NCBI GenBank assembly: GCA_013115135.1
Contig: JABANP010000691.1
Location: 1-22,222, forward strand
Direction of reading: 5' to 3'
DNA: 22,222 nt
Source of the DNA: Perkinsus olseni
Taxonomy: Eukaryota > Perkinsozoa > Perkinsida > Perkinsidae
Made by a program: the position numbers and the translations under genes. This document shows, piece after piece, positions 1 to 9,590 of this stretch; the stretch's first letter is position 1, and each line of letters starts with the position of its first letter. Under the pieces are notes generated by a model. The model did no database searches. It had not been told where the DNA came from and saw only the letters and a program-made list of their open reading frames with translations.

Positions 1-102
1 ACAAGGGAATGGCCCCAACCGGTCCCCATGTGCTGGGCAAGGGTCACACGACAAGTTTCGCTCTAGAAGGACATCCGCAAGCATCACGGTCTGCATGCAA
101 TG

Positions 103-279
103 TTACTCAGAAGACACGATCAACTCAGCCACGTCATCAACCAACTGCTGCAGAGTCGAGGCCCATTCGAGTCTTCCTGCAGGGAGTCTTCGATGCACCT
201 CAAAAGTGATGTTAGCAAGGTCCTCGACAGAAATCTGAATGCAGCCTCGGCACACAAAGGAAAGCGACGATGCGCATCC
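103..279 (-). CDS. Terminal exon of an unrecognised minus-strand gene
   Basis: Read on the minus strand from 279, 58 codons stay open to a TAA at 103-105. The exon follows a plausible acceptor (ending CGACAG at 280-285), and an in-frame stop lies about 24 nt upstream of it. The predicted residues have a protein-like pattern, with a basic stretch followed by an amphipathic acidic helix ending in VAELIVSSE. No ATG is present, so this would be a last exon. I do not recognise a family. It may belong to the same gene as the exon at 857-1108, with exons between them that I could not resolve. The overlapping plus-strand ORF at 100-591 reads as low complexity and is less convincing. Confidence 0.4.
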   Translation of the reverse strand, partial: GCASSLSFVCRGCIQISVEDLANITFEVHRRLPAGRLEWASTLQQLVDDVAELIVSSE

Positions 280-714
280 CTGTCGAGGACACGAAGACAG
301 TTAACAACTGATACGATCAGACGGGGATTGTCGCAGCGGTGCTATAACCCACCATCATCATTCTCCTGGCTGGACGAGACGGTTGCCGGGGGCCATGGTC
401 CTCGGCTGGCAACAGCGGCAGCATCGTATGACCTACACCGTCATTCATGCAACCAGAGAGAACGGAGGCTGCTGCTTTCGAGGAAGCGTACGTGCGTCGG
501 GTGGATTTGGTCATACTTGGCCTTAGTGGGACGGTGGAATTGGCGTGACGGCCGGCGGCGCTCGTTAAGAGACGTGGCGATTGTACTATGAACAGCAAAG
601 GTGTATAAGGAAAGCTTTTATCGATCGATAAGCCTCAATGGAACGTGCTACGGTCAACCTGTCTAACCCTCTGTTCTCTACCCCTTTCGATGAACAAGAA
701 CGAGGAGTTCCCAA

Positions 715-735
715 CAGCAGCAGCAGCAGCAGCAG
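715..735 (+). repeat. (CAG)7 microsatellite
   Basis: Seven perfect CAG units. On the minus strand this reads CTG/TGC/GCT and lies just downstream of the coding-looking exon at 857-1108. Whether it is translated (Leu, Cys or Ala run) is not clear. Confidence 0.95.
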
Positions 736-856
736 TCGGACACCCTCCCGACCTCACACGTAGCAAGGGAAGCCTTGACAGTGGCCTCTCCTCGATACTG
801 CTTCTTCACATATAAGCAGCACAGGACTTTACCAGCGGCATCAATGACCACCTCCA

Positions 857-1108
857 CCGGGGAGCACCCCATCAGCCAGCATACTGCGGTAAAGGCGCTC
901 TGCTGTTGACCGCAGCGTCGCCGCCAGCAAGCACTCCTCCCAACGGGGGCAGTCCTCTTCAACACTGCCACCCAGACGACGCAGAAGGAGGACTGCGTGG
1001 CACCATGGCAGCTTCGCTCCGCTGCGTTTTGCACTCCGACAAACGCTGAGAAGATCATCCTCTTCCGCACAGGCTGCCAGGTTCCTGTCGAGCTCCTCGG
1101 TTGTCCAT
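857..1108 (-). CDS. Internal exon of an unrecognised minus-strand gene, helical-repeat-like
   Basis: After an acceptor ending CATCCAG (1109-1115), the minus strand reads about 84 codons without a stop. It starts WTTEELDRNLAACAEEDDLL and contains LLRRLGG, ATLRSTAERLYRSML and ADGVLP. The frame is closed by TGA at 841-843; a GT donor at 856-857 would end the exon earlier. Paired amphipathic helices and the final helix plus loop resemble pentatricopeptide-type repeats of protists, but that is only a resemblance. There is no ATG. Its position downstream of the USP stop (1540) and upstream of the exon at 103-279 suggests a separate minus-strand gene. Confidence 0.4.
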
Positions 1109-1141
1109 CTGGATGCAAGCCCTTTGTAGAATCTTCCTTAA

Positions 1142-1164
1142 CCGATCGTCAGTAGAACGATCGG
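1142..1164. repeat. Hairpin, 8-bp stem, 7-nt loop
   Basis: CCGATCGT (1142-1149) and ACGATCGG (1157-1164) are exact reverse complements with a 7-nt loop. It lies just upstream of the exon at 857-1108, probably in an intron. Confidence 0.8.
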
Positions 1165-1539
1165 AAAATAACCAGCAGATTAGGGCACAGTCAAATGGAT
1201 GTGTTTCCGCCATACCACACCATCAACTACTCTCAACCACCCAACCGGCCCGCCTCTCCTGTAACCCCGTCCAATTCAACACCCATCTTCACTAGAAGTA
1301 TTTTACACGTACAGTGCGAGGAACGGAGCGCAGCCGCCGCGATGGCTGGTCGGACGGCGTGACTGAGCCCGAGATCGACCGGGTCCACCACCGCCGCCGC
1401 TGCCACTCCCGTGGTTTATACAAGAAACGACAACAATGGTATGAAATATGGAACGAAGTTCTGTGGTATAAGGACGACGAAGAGACTATGATACTTCCAA
1501 ATCGATCATCAGGGCGAGCGCTATTGATTGCAGATCAGG

Positions 1540-4446
1540 TCAGTCCGTTCGGACGTAGAAGAGCATATAAGCGTTTTTCGAGGCCACCTCCTCATACGAA
1601 ATCGGTTCTACCACGGAGTCACTACAGAAGTACCTGGAGGAAGATGCGCGGGAAGGCTGCGATGAGGGCATGGAGTGGTATGAACGCACCATTGCTCATG
1701 ACCGTCTGGGCCCTCCTCATCCTCCCGAGCAACGTAGGCCACATAGTGACCGCTGTTAAGGCTGTAACCCAAGTGCTCCACTACTCCTGTTAGACGATAC
1801 CTCTGTCGTCCGTCTGGTGTCTCGAAGGTGTTCAAGTATCTGGCGGAGCGAAGCCGATCGCGCTGCTGTGTTATTTCTCTAACGATGGTTCAGTGTCGGC
1901 CTGTCCCCTCCACTTCTGCTCGGAAACATCGTTGTAGGAGATTTCCTAGAGCTAGAATTCTCTTTGAAAATCATTTTGTTCGCTGCAAGAACGTAATTTA
2001 CCGAGGCCTTTGTGCTAGACAAGAATTCTACGAATCCGCACGCACACTCGGACACGTAACGCGGTAAGTACGAAATTTCGGAAAACACGACCATTCAGAG
2101 CAGCTTCTTCGACGTCCTATGATCGACAGCGGAGCTTCCAGAAGCAAAGGATGGTGCCAGACGAGGCAAAAGATACGCTGATTGCACGCAGCGCGAAGAG
2201 CTCACCGATCGAAAGATACGTAGGTGGTATCTTTGATGCCGGTGAAGTACATGTCCCTCCATATATGAACGATTAAACAAGAAGGCATCGAGGAAACGAT
2301 CTCAGTAGTACGCGTACCTGTTCCGAACCAAATAACGTCACGCGCCACGAAATTCCCATCCTCACATGAGGTGTCGGCCTTGCACTCGTCACAATGATAG
2401 TCGGATATGACCTCCCGATTCAATTCTGAAAAGCAAGCAGTTCCGACTAACCGAAAATATTTTTCTGAAACAATTTTTTTCTCAGGAAAACGGATCGAAG
2501 GAAATTGATCGATAAATCTAACATTGACGGTTTCGCGAATATTGTTCATACCGCCGTGGTGACTGATAAATCTACGATCTGAAATTTCTGATTTTTCCGT
2601 CCGAGGTGAGATTTTTCCGTTAAATTTCTTAGCGAGGGACGAGTAAAGACGGACTTTTCTGAGCAGCACTTACACGCAGCGGGTAGCAACTCACACGCCG
2701 TATCGGAATAATGCACCCAAACGATTATTATTATTACGAGGACAGTATGTAGCCTTGATGAGCCAGTCCAAGTCGGATGAGCTGCTCGCGATGCTCTCTG
2801 GCGGTAGCAGGGCCATCTCGACACTCCGTCTTTGGCACATCTCTTGCCGCATGTCTATCCGAGAAGTGCTGTCGTTCACTCGAACGCACTTCCATCCGAT
2901 ATGACCGGACAGCTGCAGGGCAGCCTTCGAACCCGCGGATACAGACGCAATCACCTGCAAACATAATTTCGTGGCGCGCGGTAATCCTGCGCATTCCTGC
3001 TTCTCGAACCAAGGGAATACTAGTGACACAATCCCCGGTAGAGTATAGCGAGGACCGCAACAGATACGATCTACCAGAGCCTCACAACGCACAGCTGAGC
3101 ACGCCGGTCGTAGCCATCAGGCTACGCAATTCTGGCGTAGAGGCGAATGAGCACCACCTAAAATGTGCGCCGCCGGAAAACGGTTCTACACAATCTCACA
3201 GATGATAAAACCGATCATAAACGCTCATTATAAAGAGCCTGTCCTCCGTGCAAGAAAACCACAGCAGCAGTGACCTACCAATTCCCGTCGTCCTCTGTAC
3301 GCCTCCTCGTCCCACTGAATGCCCCACTTTTCGCTGACGTCTTCTCGATGGAGTTCCACCAGTACTGGCTCGCCGGGGTGAGGGTGGGCGCCGATTTTCA
3401 GGCGTAGCATGTGATCAGTCGTATTGATACGATTCACGTAATTACAGTTATCACCTGAGTACTGCCGTTTTAACCCGTGTTAAATCGCTGGAAGGTCTCA
3501 AAACCTACATAATATAGAATCCCTTGATTTGAACTGAAACATTTTCCGCGTTTCCGACGGTAGACCATCCAAAACAGCCTCTAAAAGGACCCGAAGGCGG
3601 AGCGAAGCTGAAGCGAAATAATATTCACTTCCCGGGGCGTAACCTCTGTTCCCGCCCGAGCCCCGGATGACATCGACGCCTCTAGCGTATACTAAGCGGT
3701 GCTGTTGCGATATTTGAACAGGATAAAACCTTTGGCAACAACCGGAGACGGCCGAGGCGGTAGTAGAGCTCAATGGGCTATGCCGCGTCCAAAGACAGGA
3801 AGAGCAAGACGAAACCTACACCCAGCTGCCCCTTTGCTACAACAGAGTTGATACCCTTTAAACAACGTGCTATTGTTCGACCATTATACACCATTCAAGA
3901 AGTACATGTATAACCTACCCCGGCAGACGTGCATCATTCAGTGATCACTTAAAAAACCATTCGAAACTAACTCAGTCCGATCGTTTGTTCTCACAGAAGA
4001 TGACGAGGATGAGAATGATACGACTTTGTGACGTCACGACGCTTCTGCCAACAACCATAACGCTAGATTATCAATCTGCGGCGCTACCTATCGAACTATT
4101 TGACGCAGACTACGTCCTCCTACCACAATCCTGAGTTCCCATCACGTAATTACAGAGAAGGCAAGTACTCAACTTCCCCTATTACTTGAGAATCGTGCTG
4201 ACGATAGGGCTCCCGCATAAGCTCCGGGCAGACCTTCTTGCACTGTTCAAAGAAGCTTCTAATGTCCGCAGGTCCTTTAGACCCGTCCGCCATTTGCTCA
4301 AACAGTGTCTGCAAGGTCGAGGCCAGACCGCCGCTGGGCTCGGGAGCATTGTTATCATCACCATCCACCTGATAGGACAACCCCTGGATCCGGACGGTCC
4401 CACCCAGCGGCGAAGTGCCGGGGAAGAGCGCACGCCGAATCAACAC
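1540..4446 (-). CDS. Ubiquitin-specific protease (UCH/USP, C19 family) with PDZ domain inserted in the catalytic zinc ribbon
   Basis: Deubiquitinase: cleaves ubiquitin isopeptide bonds. Minus-strand exons in order: 4446-4186, a less certain 3607-3509, then 3454-3279, 2954-2695, 2658-2366, 2317-2206, 1839-1690 and 1633-1540. Intron phases agree from 3509 downward. Landmarks: RRALF and LQTLFEQM, then REPYRQHDSQ (the QQDAQEF box); RVLLEAVLDG; first zinc pair CDNC formed across the 3509/3454 junction; a PDZ domain (WGIQWDEEAY, then VIASVSAGSKAAL and GWKCVRVND); second zinc pair YHCDEC; SMPSCLIVHIWR; the histidine box YRLTGVVEH...NSGHYVAYV; and a C-terminus ending AYMLFYVRTD plus TGA. The catalytic Cys box (G-N-T-C-Y-like) should lie upstream of 4446 and I did not find it, so the 5' end is incomplete. 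The exon starting near 4446 needs a weak acceptor because an in-frame TGA lies just upstream. The intron at 2659-2694 would be only 36 nt. Confidence 0.78.
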
Positions 4447-5949
4447 TCAGAGATCACGAGTGACGCAGCATAGGGACTATAAACACCAAACCAGCGGTTT
4501 TCCTAGTACTGAAGAAATCGAAATAGGGTTTTAGGTAAACCTATATTAAAACTGTTATCAGCAGTAGCATTGCGCATCGCCTGACGGGTCCTCATGAGAT
4601 CGCATATTGTGGCGAGCTAAGGAAGCACGTAAAACCGCAACTCCTGATCGATTATGGCGACGTTTCCTGCAAGTCCTTCTCGCGTCCAGTGAGAACAACA
4701 TACGCAGAGACTATAAAATACCGCAAAGTTAATCGCTCAGCACCCGATTCAGCGCCAAAGATTGTTATCCCAGTTAGAACGATTCGGGCTTGATGACAGT
4801 CTTAGTTCATTCGAGAACTGCCACACGTAGCCGGGAAGGAAGCCCGCCTCATATCTGGTTATCACTCATCAAGCTGGAAAAATGAAATCCGAAATAGAAA
4901 TGTCATATCGAATGGACGAAAACGCCTTAGTTATCCATCGCCAATGCCTTGTCAATAAGGTCCTGTCGACACATCACTCGTCGCGTTGATACTAAACCCC
5001 GCTAGAGCCGAGGACAGAAGGATTGACAGCAGCCTGTTGTGAGTGCGACTGTCCTCGGCCCTCTTCCCTTATTGCCAGGAGAGGGTCGACAAGGAATCTA
5101 CTACTAGCGGGAGATTTGCGGCCGAAACTCGAGACTTCGGGTTGGAGTTGTTCTACGGGAGGGACCCCTCCCCATTGCCCTTATTACGATTCTCTTCTCG
5201 AAGGGCGCTAGAGAGCGCAGCCCTTGTGCTGCCGCGATGCTAAAACAGGCTGAGTAATTGAAATTATCAATACCAGCAGGGATGTTGGGCATTAAACGAT
5301 CAATTATCAAACAAGACAAACCTACAACGAGGATAGTAGCACCCAACTCCTATTCCTGTATGCCGTCTCAAGTTGGCAGAATATCATTGAGGTTTCCCTC
5401 TCCTATTAAATGTGCTGAATCAGCACTGCTGCTTACGCTTGACCTACACACAACCTCCCTTCGTGTTGTTCGGCCACTGAGCTCTACCACGGTTACATCG
5501 GATGCAATACGTCCAACCGCTTACGGGGGTAGAGCCGGGATTTGGGTTGGCATAGGAATATTAGCCTGAGCGCGGAGAACGGAGGGGACGTCAGTACGAA
5601 ACTTTATAGTCGCCAAAGAGTTTCAATATAAGAGCAACTCGACGCTTGAAATTAGTCCCAACCCTCTTGAGACAACATATGACGACTATCATGCCACGTG
5701 ATGGCATCATCAAAGTCTTAGGAAAACACAACGGATTCGATAGCCTTGTAGCTTATTAAATACGCTCTCACACACGATCAGACACGTGTCACGGGATCGG
5801 TGAGTGTTGATGAACCAGACAACCTTTCCATCGACCGTCTTTCGCTGAGAACTACAACTGATCGAGGAGGGTACCACATTGCAACGCCAATGTGAATCGA
5901 GAGAGTTTCTAGTAGAACTGTTTGACCAAGTTCAAGCTGAAGTTCAGGT

Positions 5950-5964
5950 GTTGAACTGTTCAAC
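5950..5964. repeat. Single-centre odd palindrome, 7-nt arms
   Basis: GTTGAAC, centre t (5957), GTTCAAC. An 11-nt palindrome CTGAA-g-TTCAG lies just before it (5937-5947), giving four related alternating arms. Confidence 0.85.
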
Positions 5965-6027
5965 GAAAGACAGATTGAACGTGAAAGGAGCGACTCACCA
6001 CCCGTTGGGTGACCGTCGAGTTCGGTA

Positions 6028-6049
6028 TAGTCGGACCGACTAAGTCGGT
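6028..6049. repeat. 22-nt double-centre palindrome, perfect (unit 1)
   Basis: Arm A = AGTCGG, spacers a and a, outer bases t and t. Centres at 6035 and 6042. The second palindrome extends one base further on each side (6034-6050). Confidence 0.9.
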
Positions 6050-6475
6050 CTAGCTTCGCATACTCCGAACAAGTATCACTTCCACGCCACGTTGAGGCGC
6101 TAGACCATATGGGAGATCGCAAACACTTGTTGCGCATAAGATTCTTTTCGAATTGATCACTGTGGCGTGCGGTCAATATTTGGTCCCGCGGGCGTCGTCG
6201 CATCTACAGTCACCATGATGATGCCTTGCTCGCAACCTGCAGGGGAGGTAACTGATGTTGATGATAGCCTTGACGTCGTACCGCCCTTCGTACGGTGGAT
6301 GCACCCGAGCGGCATTATGTAGTACCATGGGTACTTGGGTATCGTCTATTTCTCAACGGGGCTCAGGGCTAGTTCATCACGTGTAGCCTTTCGGTGTCTT
6401 TTCGAGCATGTGTTTCTTATCTGGTACAGGTTCCGATCAGGTGCCACACTGACTTAGAAGGTGGCATCACCATTG

Positions 6476-6497
6476 ACCATATGATATGGTCCATATC
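6476..6497. repeat. 22-nt double-centre palindrome, perfect (unit 2)
   Basis: Arm A = CCATAT, spacers g and t, centres 6483 and 6490. It is followed directly by a conventional hairpin TCCCCTC / GAGGGGA (6496-6515, 6-nt loop). Confidence 0.9.
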
Positions 6498-6855
6498 CCC
6501 TCGACTATGAGGGGACCCTTCTGCATCAAGGCCGTATCGGAGCTTTATCAGAAAAACGTTGGGACTTTTCACGTTCGTGTCAATGAAGAGAGCTATGAGA
6601 TGGTAAACACTCGCGATTTGGTATTGGTCATCAAAACATCTTACTAAGTCAGTTACCGTTTCTCTTGAAGAGTGACGGCAATGACGGCATGCCACGGCTG
6701 GTGGTATCCGGTGTTAATGAGCTCGATGATACTTCTAGCCGTGAGTGATTTCCATCGTGGACTCGGGCTGCCCGGGAGGATTTTCGGAGGGCAAAGTTCG
6801 GATGCAGCTATCCTGAATTCGCAGAGTAACTGTGGGAGGGGTCTCACCGCTTCAG

Positions 6856-7437
6856 CATGTGTCATCTTGGTTCCAGGTCAGGTACTGGGGGATGCGTCAG
6901 GGGGTTCAAGAGGGAATTCGCTACTACCTCCCTGCTTGTGAACTTCCCGAGAACGACGAGGTTCGCCACATCGTTGACGGCATTGGGAAGTTAGTCGGTA
7001 TGGACTGCAAATTTGATCGCTTTCCTTGCGTCTACGAGATGCCACGACTCCAGCCTGGAACTGGGTGTTCCCGGAGGCTATGTGTGGTTGGCAGTGTTAC
7101 GCGTAAGTGACGATAGTCTTCTGGGTGATGCTCTCAACAGCGGCGAGCCGAAACAGAAGCCTTGCTATTTTGACTGGATAGAGGCGGTAGAGCTTGTTCG
7201 CAGATCAGGTAGTCACCAGTCGTGACCTCATAGGGCGAACTGATTTGATGGCCTACCTCTTTAGGAGTGCGTCCTGACGGAGTTGCCTGGAGATTGTACA
7301 CGCTGATCCAGGATTATGCTGTCCATGGGGTTGGCGGCCTGAATATGGAACTTCGATGCGATTTAACCAACTCCAAGGCTCAGATTGTCTTTGTGCTGAT
7401 TACTCACATCATCACCGCCACTGGGATTCGTGGATGA
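6856..7437 (+). CDS. Nudix-like protein with degenerate Nudix box (partial model)
   Basis: The frame from about 6856 reads SSWFQVRYWGMRQGV, then YYLPACELPENDEVRH and GKLVGMDCKFDRFP. This follows the Nudix pattern (W/YYLPxG-x-E..., ending G-hydrophobic-x-C), but the catalytic signature is not conserved: residues aligning with the box glutamates and Arg-Glu are N, DG and KL. The downstream reading GGYVWLAVLRV and PCYFDWIEAVELVRRS matches the rest of a Nudix fold, including a W-hydrophobic segment and the C-terminal helix. A 56-nt intron (7209-7264) joins RRSG to VRPDGVAWRLYTLIQDY, ending at TGA 7435-7437. Between about 7000 and 7080 the reading frame must shift; I found no convincing intron, so a frameshift or an unusual intron is possible. 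The 5' end is unresolved; a small exon at 6689-6740 (MPRLVVSG...) ending in a GTGAGT donor is a candidate. Nudix assignment is inference by pattern. Confidence 0.5.
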
Positions 7438-7567
7438 GTAGATGCTGCGAGACGTTGCTTCAGGAGTCTGTCCATGTTTACTTTTGAGCCTGCTAGGATA
7501 GCTTCTTTGGTTCGAGTTGAATAATGACCGGGTAGTCTCGACGTCAGTTGGCTCGATTATCTTGCAG

Positions 7568-7936
7568 GGGCAACACCCATGCGCGCATCACACGTGACAA
7601 CACTATGGTTGGCGACAATCCCGAAATGCCGTGATTAGTTTCCCATAACTCATACTGTCAATTTCGATGCCACATCAGCATAGTTACAAAGGTAAGTAGT
7701 CCAAGGAGGGAAGGGTCTTCTGCCCATCCTCTATCGAGTCCCCGAATAATTCTGTCTGGGAGGTGCAGCGGTGGAGTAAGTGCGGGATGGCCCAGCCCAA
7801 GGAAGTGTTGCTTCTCCCACTACTTCAAAAGGCGGTCCTTACAAAGAGCCGTGAGGGCGATCGCAGACTATTGAGACACCTAACGCAGGGTGTAGAACCA
7901 TTACCAATTCATCTGGGCTCGGGGGAGCCGTTTTGA
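7568..7936 (+). CDS. Probable further plus-strand exons of unknown product
   Basis: After an acceptor ending TTGCAG (to 7567), 7568-7630 reads THARITRDNTMVGDNPEMP. A 13-nt micro-exon (7679-7691) followed by a GTAAGT donor would join in phase to 7769-7936. That exon has 55 codons to TGA 7934-7936 and includes KEVLLLPLLQKAVL and RRLLRHLTQG. It may be the 3' end of the Nudix-like gene or a separate gene. The micro-exon is the weakest part. No family recognised. Confidence 0.35.
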
Positions 7937-7955
7937 TGGAGTGTCGATTCTGATG

Positions 7956-7986
7956 AAAAGATGCGGGTACCCGGGATCGAACCAGG
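7956..7986 (-). ncRNA. tRNA-like 3' half with Pol III terminator
   Basis: Minus strand: T-arm CCTGG-TTCGATC-CCGGG (7986-7970, all five pairs including one G-T), then a 7-nt acceptor-like TACCCGC, a discriminator A, and TTTT at 7959-7956. This matches a tRNA 3' end and a B box, but no matching 5' acceptor strand lies within tRNA distance. Fragment or tRNA-derived remnant. Confidence 0.3.
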
Positions 7987-8069
7987 GTTTTGTAGTATAG
8001 GAAATGTGCGTATCTCTGTGACAGCCTTTCAGCACGATCAGCAAGTATTGACGGCTGTCAACTACTTGA

Positions 8070-8088
8070 GACTCTTAAGTTGAGAGTC
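8070..8088. repeat. Odd palindrome, 9-nt arms with one mismatch
   Basis: GACTCTTAA, centre g (8079), TTGAGAGTC; a single T-G mismatch. The preceding CTTGAG gives an imperfect third arm around position 8071 (spacing 8 rather than 7). TGACAGCC (8029-8036) and GGCTGTCA (8053-8060) form a separate 8-bp inverted repeat nearby. Confidence 0.75.
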
Positions 8089-8542
8089 CATGAACTGTCA
8101 ACCTGTCACTGACCGGCTAGAGCCCGCACATCGCAGAATTTCCTACAGCATTTCATTGAACTGTCCACTTGGATAGAACTCGTCAACTTCCGCAAAGACT
8201 TCAAAACTGCGAGGTTCGCTAATGCCGATACTCTGAAAGCCGTAGAAGGCTACCTCTCCGACCGTCTCTTCGAGCATCCTATCTAACTTCACGATTGGAC
8301 CTCTTCTTGACTTAGTTATACTTCCGTTGAGCATCATTTTCGACGGGTCTCCATAACCCGACGCCGCCTTCACTCAAATATTGGACAATAAACCAGCAGT
8401 CGCCAGTTAGTAGTTTTCACAGCAGCTTAAGGAGAGTTGGCTCACAACTTCTACCACGACCTCTACCCGATCACGGAGCTAATAGTTGCTGAAGCCCCGA
8501 ATCCGAACCTTGCATGATGAGCGCTGGCGAGCTCGAAGCAGG

Positions 8543-8564
8543 GTTGCTGCCAGCAACTTGCTGG
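8543..8564. repeat. 22-nt double-centre palindrome, perfect (unit 3)
   Basis: Arm A = TTGCTG, spacers c and c, outer bases g and g, centres 8550 and 8557. Confidence 0.9.
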
Positions 8565-8569
8565 TGGAA

Positions 8570-8639
8570 GGAAAAATAGACATTCTTTCCTGCGGCCTAT
8601 TTTTCCTGCTGAAAAATAGGGAAAAATAGGAAAGATAGG
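8570..8639. repeat. A/T-rich foldback cluster built on GGAAAAATAG
   Basis: GGAAAAATAG (8570-8579), its reverse complement (8597-8606), and GAAAAATAGG twice in tandem (8611-8620, 8621-8630) with a decayed third copy. CCTATTTTTC (8596-8605) and 8611-8620 form a 10-bp hairpin with a 5-nt loop. Confidence 0.85.
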
Positions 8640-8817
8640 CAAAATAGAAAATTTGTCGCTAAAGAGCGATTCGCAAACAAGAGGAATGGATCCAATAGGT
8701 TCGACCGGCCTTCCACACTTCCTGGTGAACTCCGCAGGGGGTACAGCATGGCATATTGGACGCAAGTTATGCCGGTCTTGAGGAGCTCTGCTCAAGAGGT
8801 GAACTGTAAGCGTTCCT

Positions 8818-8961
8818 TCACTCTCCGCGGTCACTTGGACTCTGCAGCCACTGAAACGCAACATGGAGATTCTCCATTGGAGGAGTACTCATGAGGCATA
8901 GGGCTTCAAGAATTATGAATTTAGTATACTTCTTCAACGTGGAATCATCGGTGGCACTCAT
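8818..8961 (-). CDS. Small ORF of 47 codons, hypothetical
   Basis: ATG at 8961 to TGA at 8818-8820. It begins MSATDDSTLKKYTKF and has hydrophobic patterning (FIILEALCLM) and ENLHVAFQWLQ. A near-perfect 22-nt palindromic unit (8863-8884) lies inside and would encode part of it, and another overlaps the ATG. Composition looks coding-like, but the length is too short to be sure and it could be one exon of a spliced gene. Confidence 0.25.
   Translation of the reverse strand: MSATDDSTLKKYTKFIILEALCLMSTPPMENLHVAFQWLQSPSDRGE
8863..8884. repeat. 22-nt double-centre palindrome, one mismatch (unit 4)
   Basis: Arm A = TGGAGA, third arm TGGAGG, spacers t and t, centres 8870 and 8877. Confidence 0.85.
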
Positions 8962-8976
8962 ATTGAGTGACTCGAC
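8955..8976. repeat. 22-nt double-centre palindrome, degenerate (unit 5)
   Basis: CACTCA-tat-TGAGTG, then a second centre at 8969 (GAGT-g-ACTC) and a further small one, CTCG-a-CGAG, at 8975. Main centres 8962 and 8969. Several mismatches. Confidence 0.6.
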
Positions 8977-9058
8977 GAGACGGAATCATCTGTACCGGAT
9001 GAGCTGCTGAATACGCGCTCGCGAGAATCACTTCGCACAGCGGTCCCGCGGAACCTCC

Positions 9059-9403
9059 TTACGGTTGTCCAGCGGAGGAAGGCGTCTCTAAATATATTAT
9101 TCGTCGACAGGTTATCCCTAAGGAAAGCTTGAGCACTGGTGCTGAGACAATCACAAGTACTACAAACTTGGCAGGTTTACCTGGCCACAAATTTTGTACA
9201 ACTGAAGAAACGCTCTTGTGCAGCCGTCCCGCGGGGAGTTTGTGTGGCAAGGTATAGATAACTGAGTTATCATAACTCCAAATTCCACACTCGTCTTTCA
9301 CACTCCACCAGTAGGGGCAAGGGTCGCACGTTTCTCTCTTTTCCGTGAGCTTCGAGCTTTGATGGACACTCCTGCGCGCCTTAGATCCAACGACGAGCTC
9401 CAT
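9059..9403 (-). CDS. Unrecognised ORF, 114 codons
   Basis: ATG at 9403, stop at 9059-9061. Reads ELVVGSKARRSVHQ, CDPCPYWWSVKDECGIW and LHKSVSSVVQNLWPG. Cysteine and tryptophan content gives it a protein-like look, but no family is evident. A perfect 22-nt palindromic unit (9257-9278) lies inside it, encoding SYDNSVIY. Either the ORF is fortuitous or it is an exon that tolerates the element. Confidence 0.25.
   Translation of the reverse strand: MELVVGSKARRSVHQSSKLTEKRETCDPCPYWWSVKDECGIWSYDNSVIYTLPHKLPAGRLHKSVSSVVQNLWPGKPAKFVVLVIVSAPVLKLSLGITCRRIIYLETPSSAGQP
9257..9278. repeat. 22-nt double-centre palindrome, perfect (unit 6)
   Basis: Arm A = ATAACT, spacers g and c, outer bases g and c, centres 9264 and 9271. 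Confidence 0.9.
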
Positions 9404-9484
9404 CGATTCCGTCGTTACGAGTGTTTAAATCTTCCGAATGTTTCAGTTATATTTCTGTCAGAACTACGGCACATCTCTATGCCT

Positions 9485-9506
9485 CTAATCATTGATTAGT
9501 GATCAA
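9485..9506. repeat. 22-nt double-centre palindrome, one mismatch (unit 7)
   Basis: Arm A = TAATCA, third arm TGATCA, spacers t and g, centres 9492 and 9499. The second palindrome extends to 8-nt arms with one mismatch. Confidence 0.85.
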
Positions 9507-9590
9507 TCACATCTCGCTCTTCCTTTTTCGCCTTTTTTCTTGAGTTTTTCTCTCTTTTTTCCCAATTTCCTCCAAAATTTCCATTTTTTT

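Larger units (their letters stand above)
4447..6688. other. Region without a confident gene
   Basis: I see no long recognisable ORF. Two short minus-strand stretches look coding: about 4853-4795 (reads YEAGFLPGYVWQFSNEL) and about 4964-4930 (QDLIDKALAMDN). They could be upstream exons of the USP gene. A strong short hairpin, GGGAGGG-ac-CCCTCCC, sits at 5157-5172. From about 5.9 kb the odd-length palindromes begin. Confidence 0.5.

Noticed and set aside
678..1118. 146-codon minus-strand ORF including a poly-Cys run
   Set aside because: Another minus-strand frame over the same bases has a much more protein-like composition; this one ends in translated CAG repeats.
5104..5346. 80-codon minus-strand ORF with a hydrophobic start
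   Set aside because: It starts at TTG just after an in-frame TAG and has no neighbouring exon or motif.
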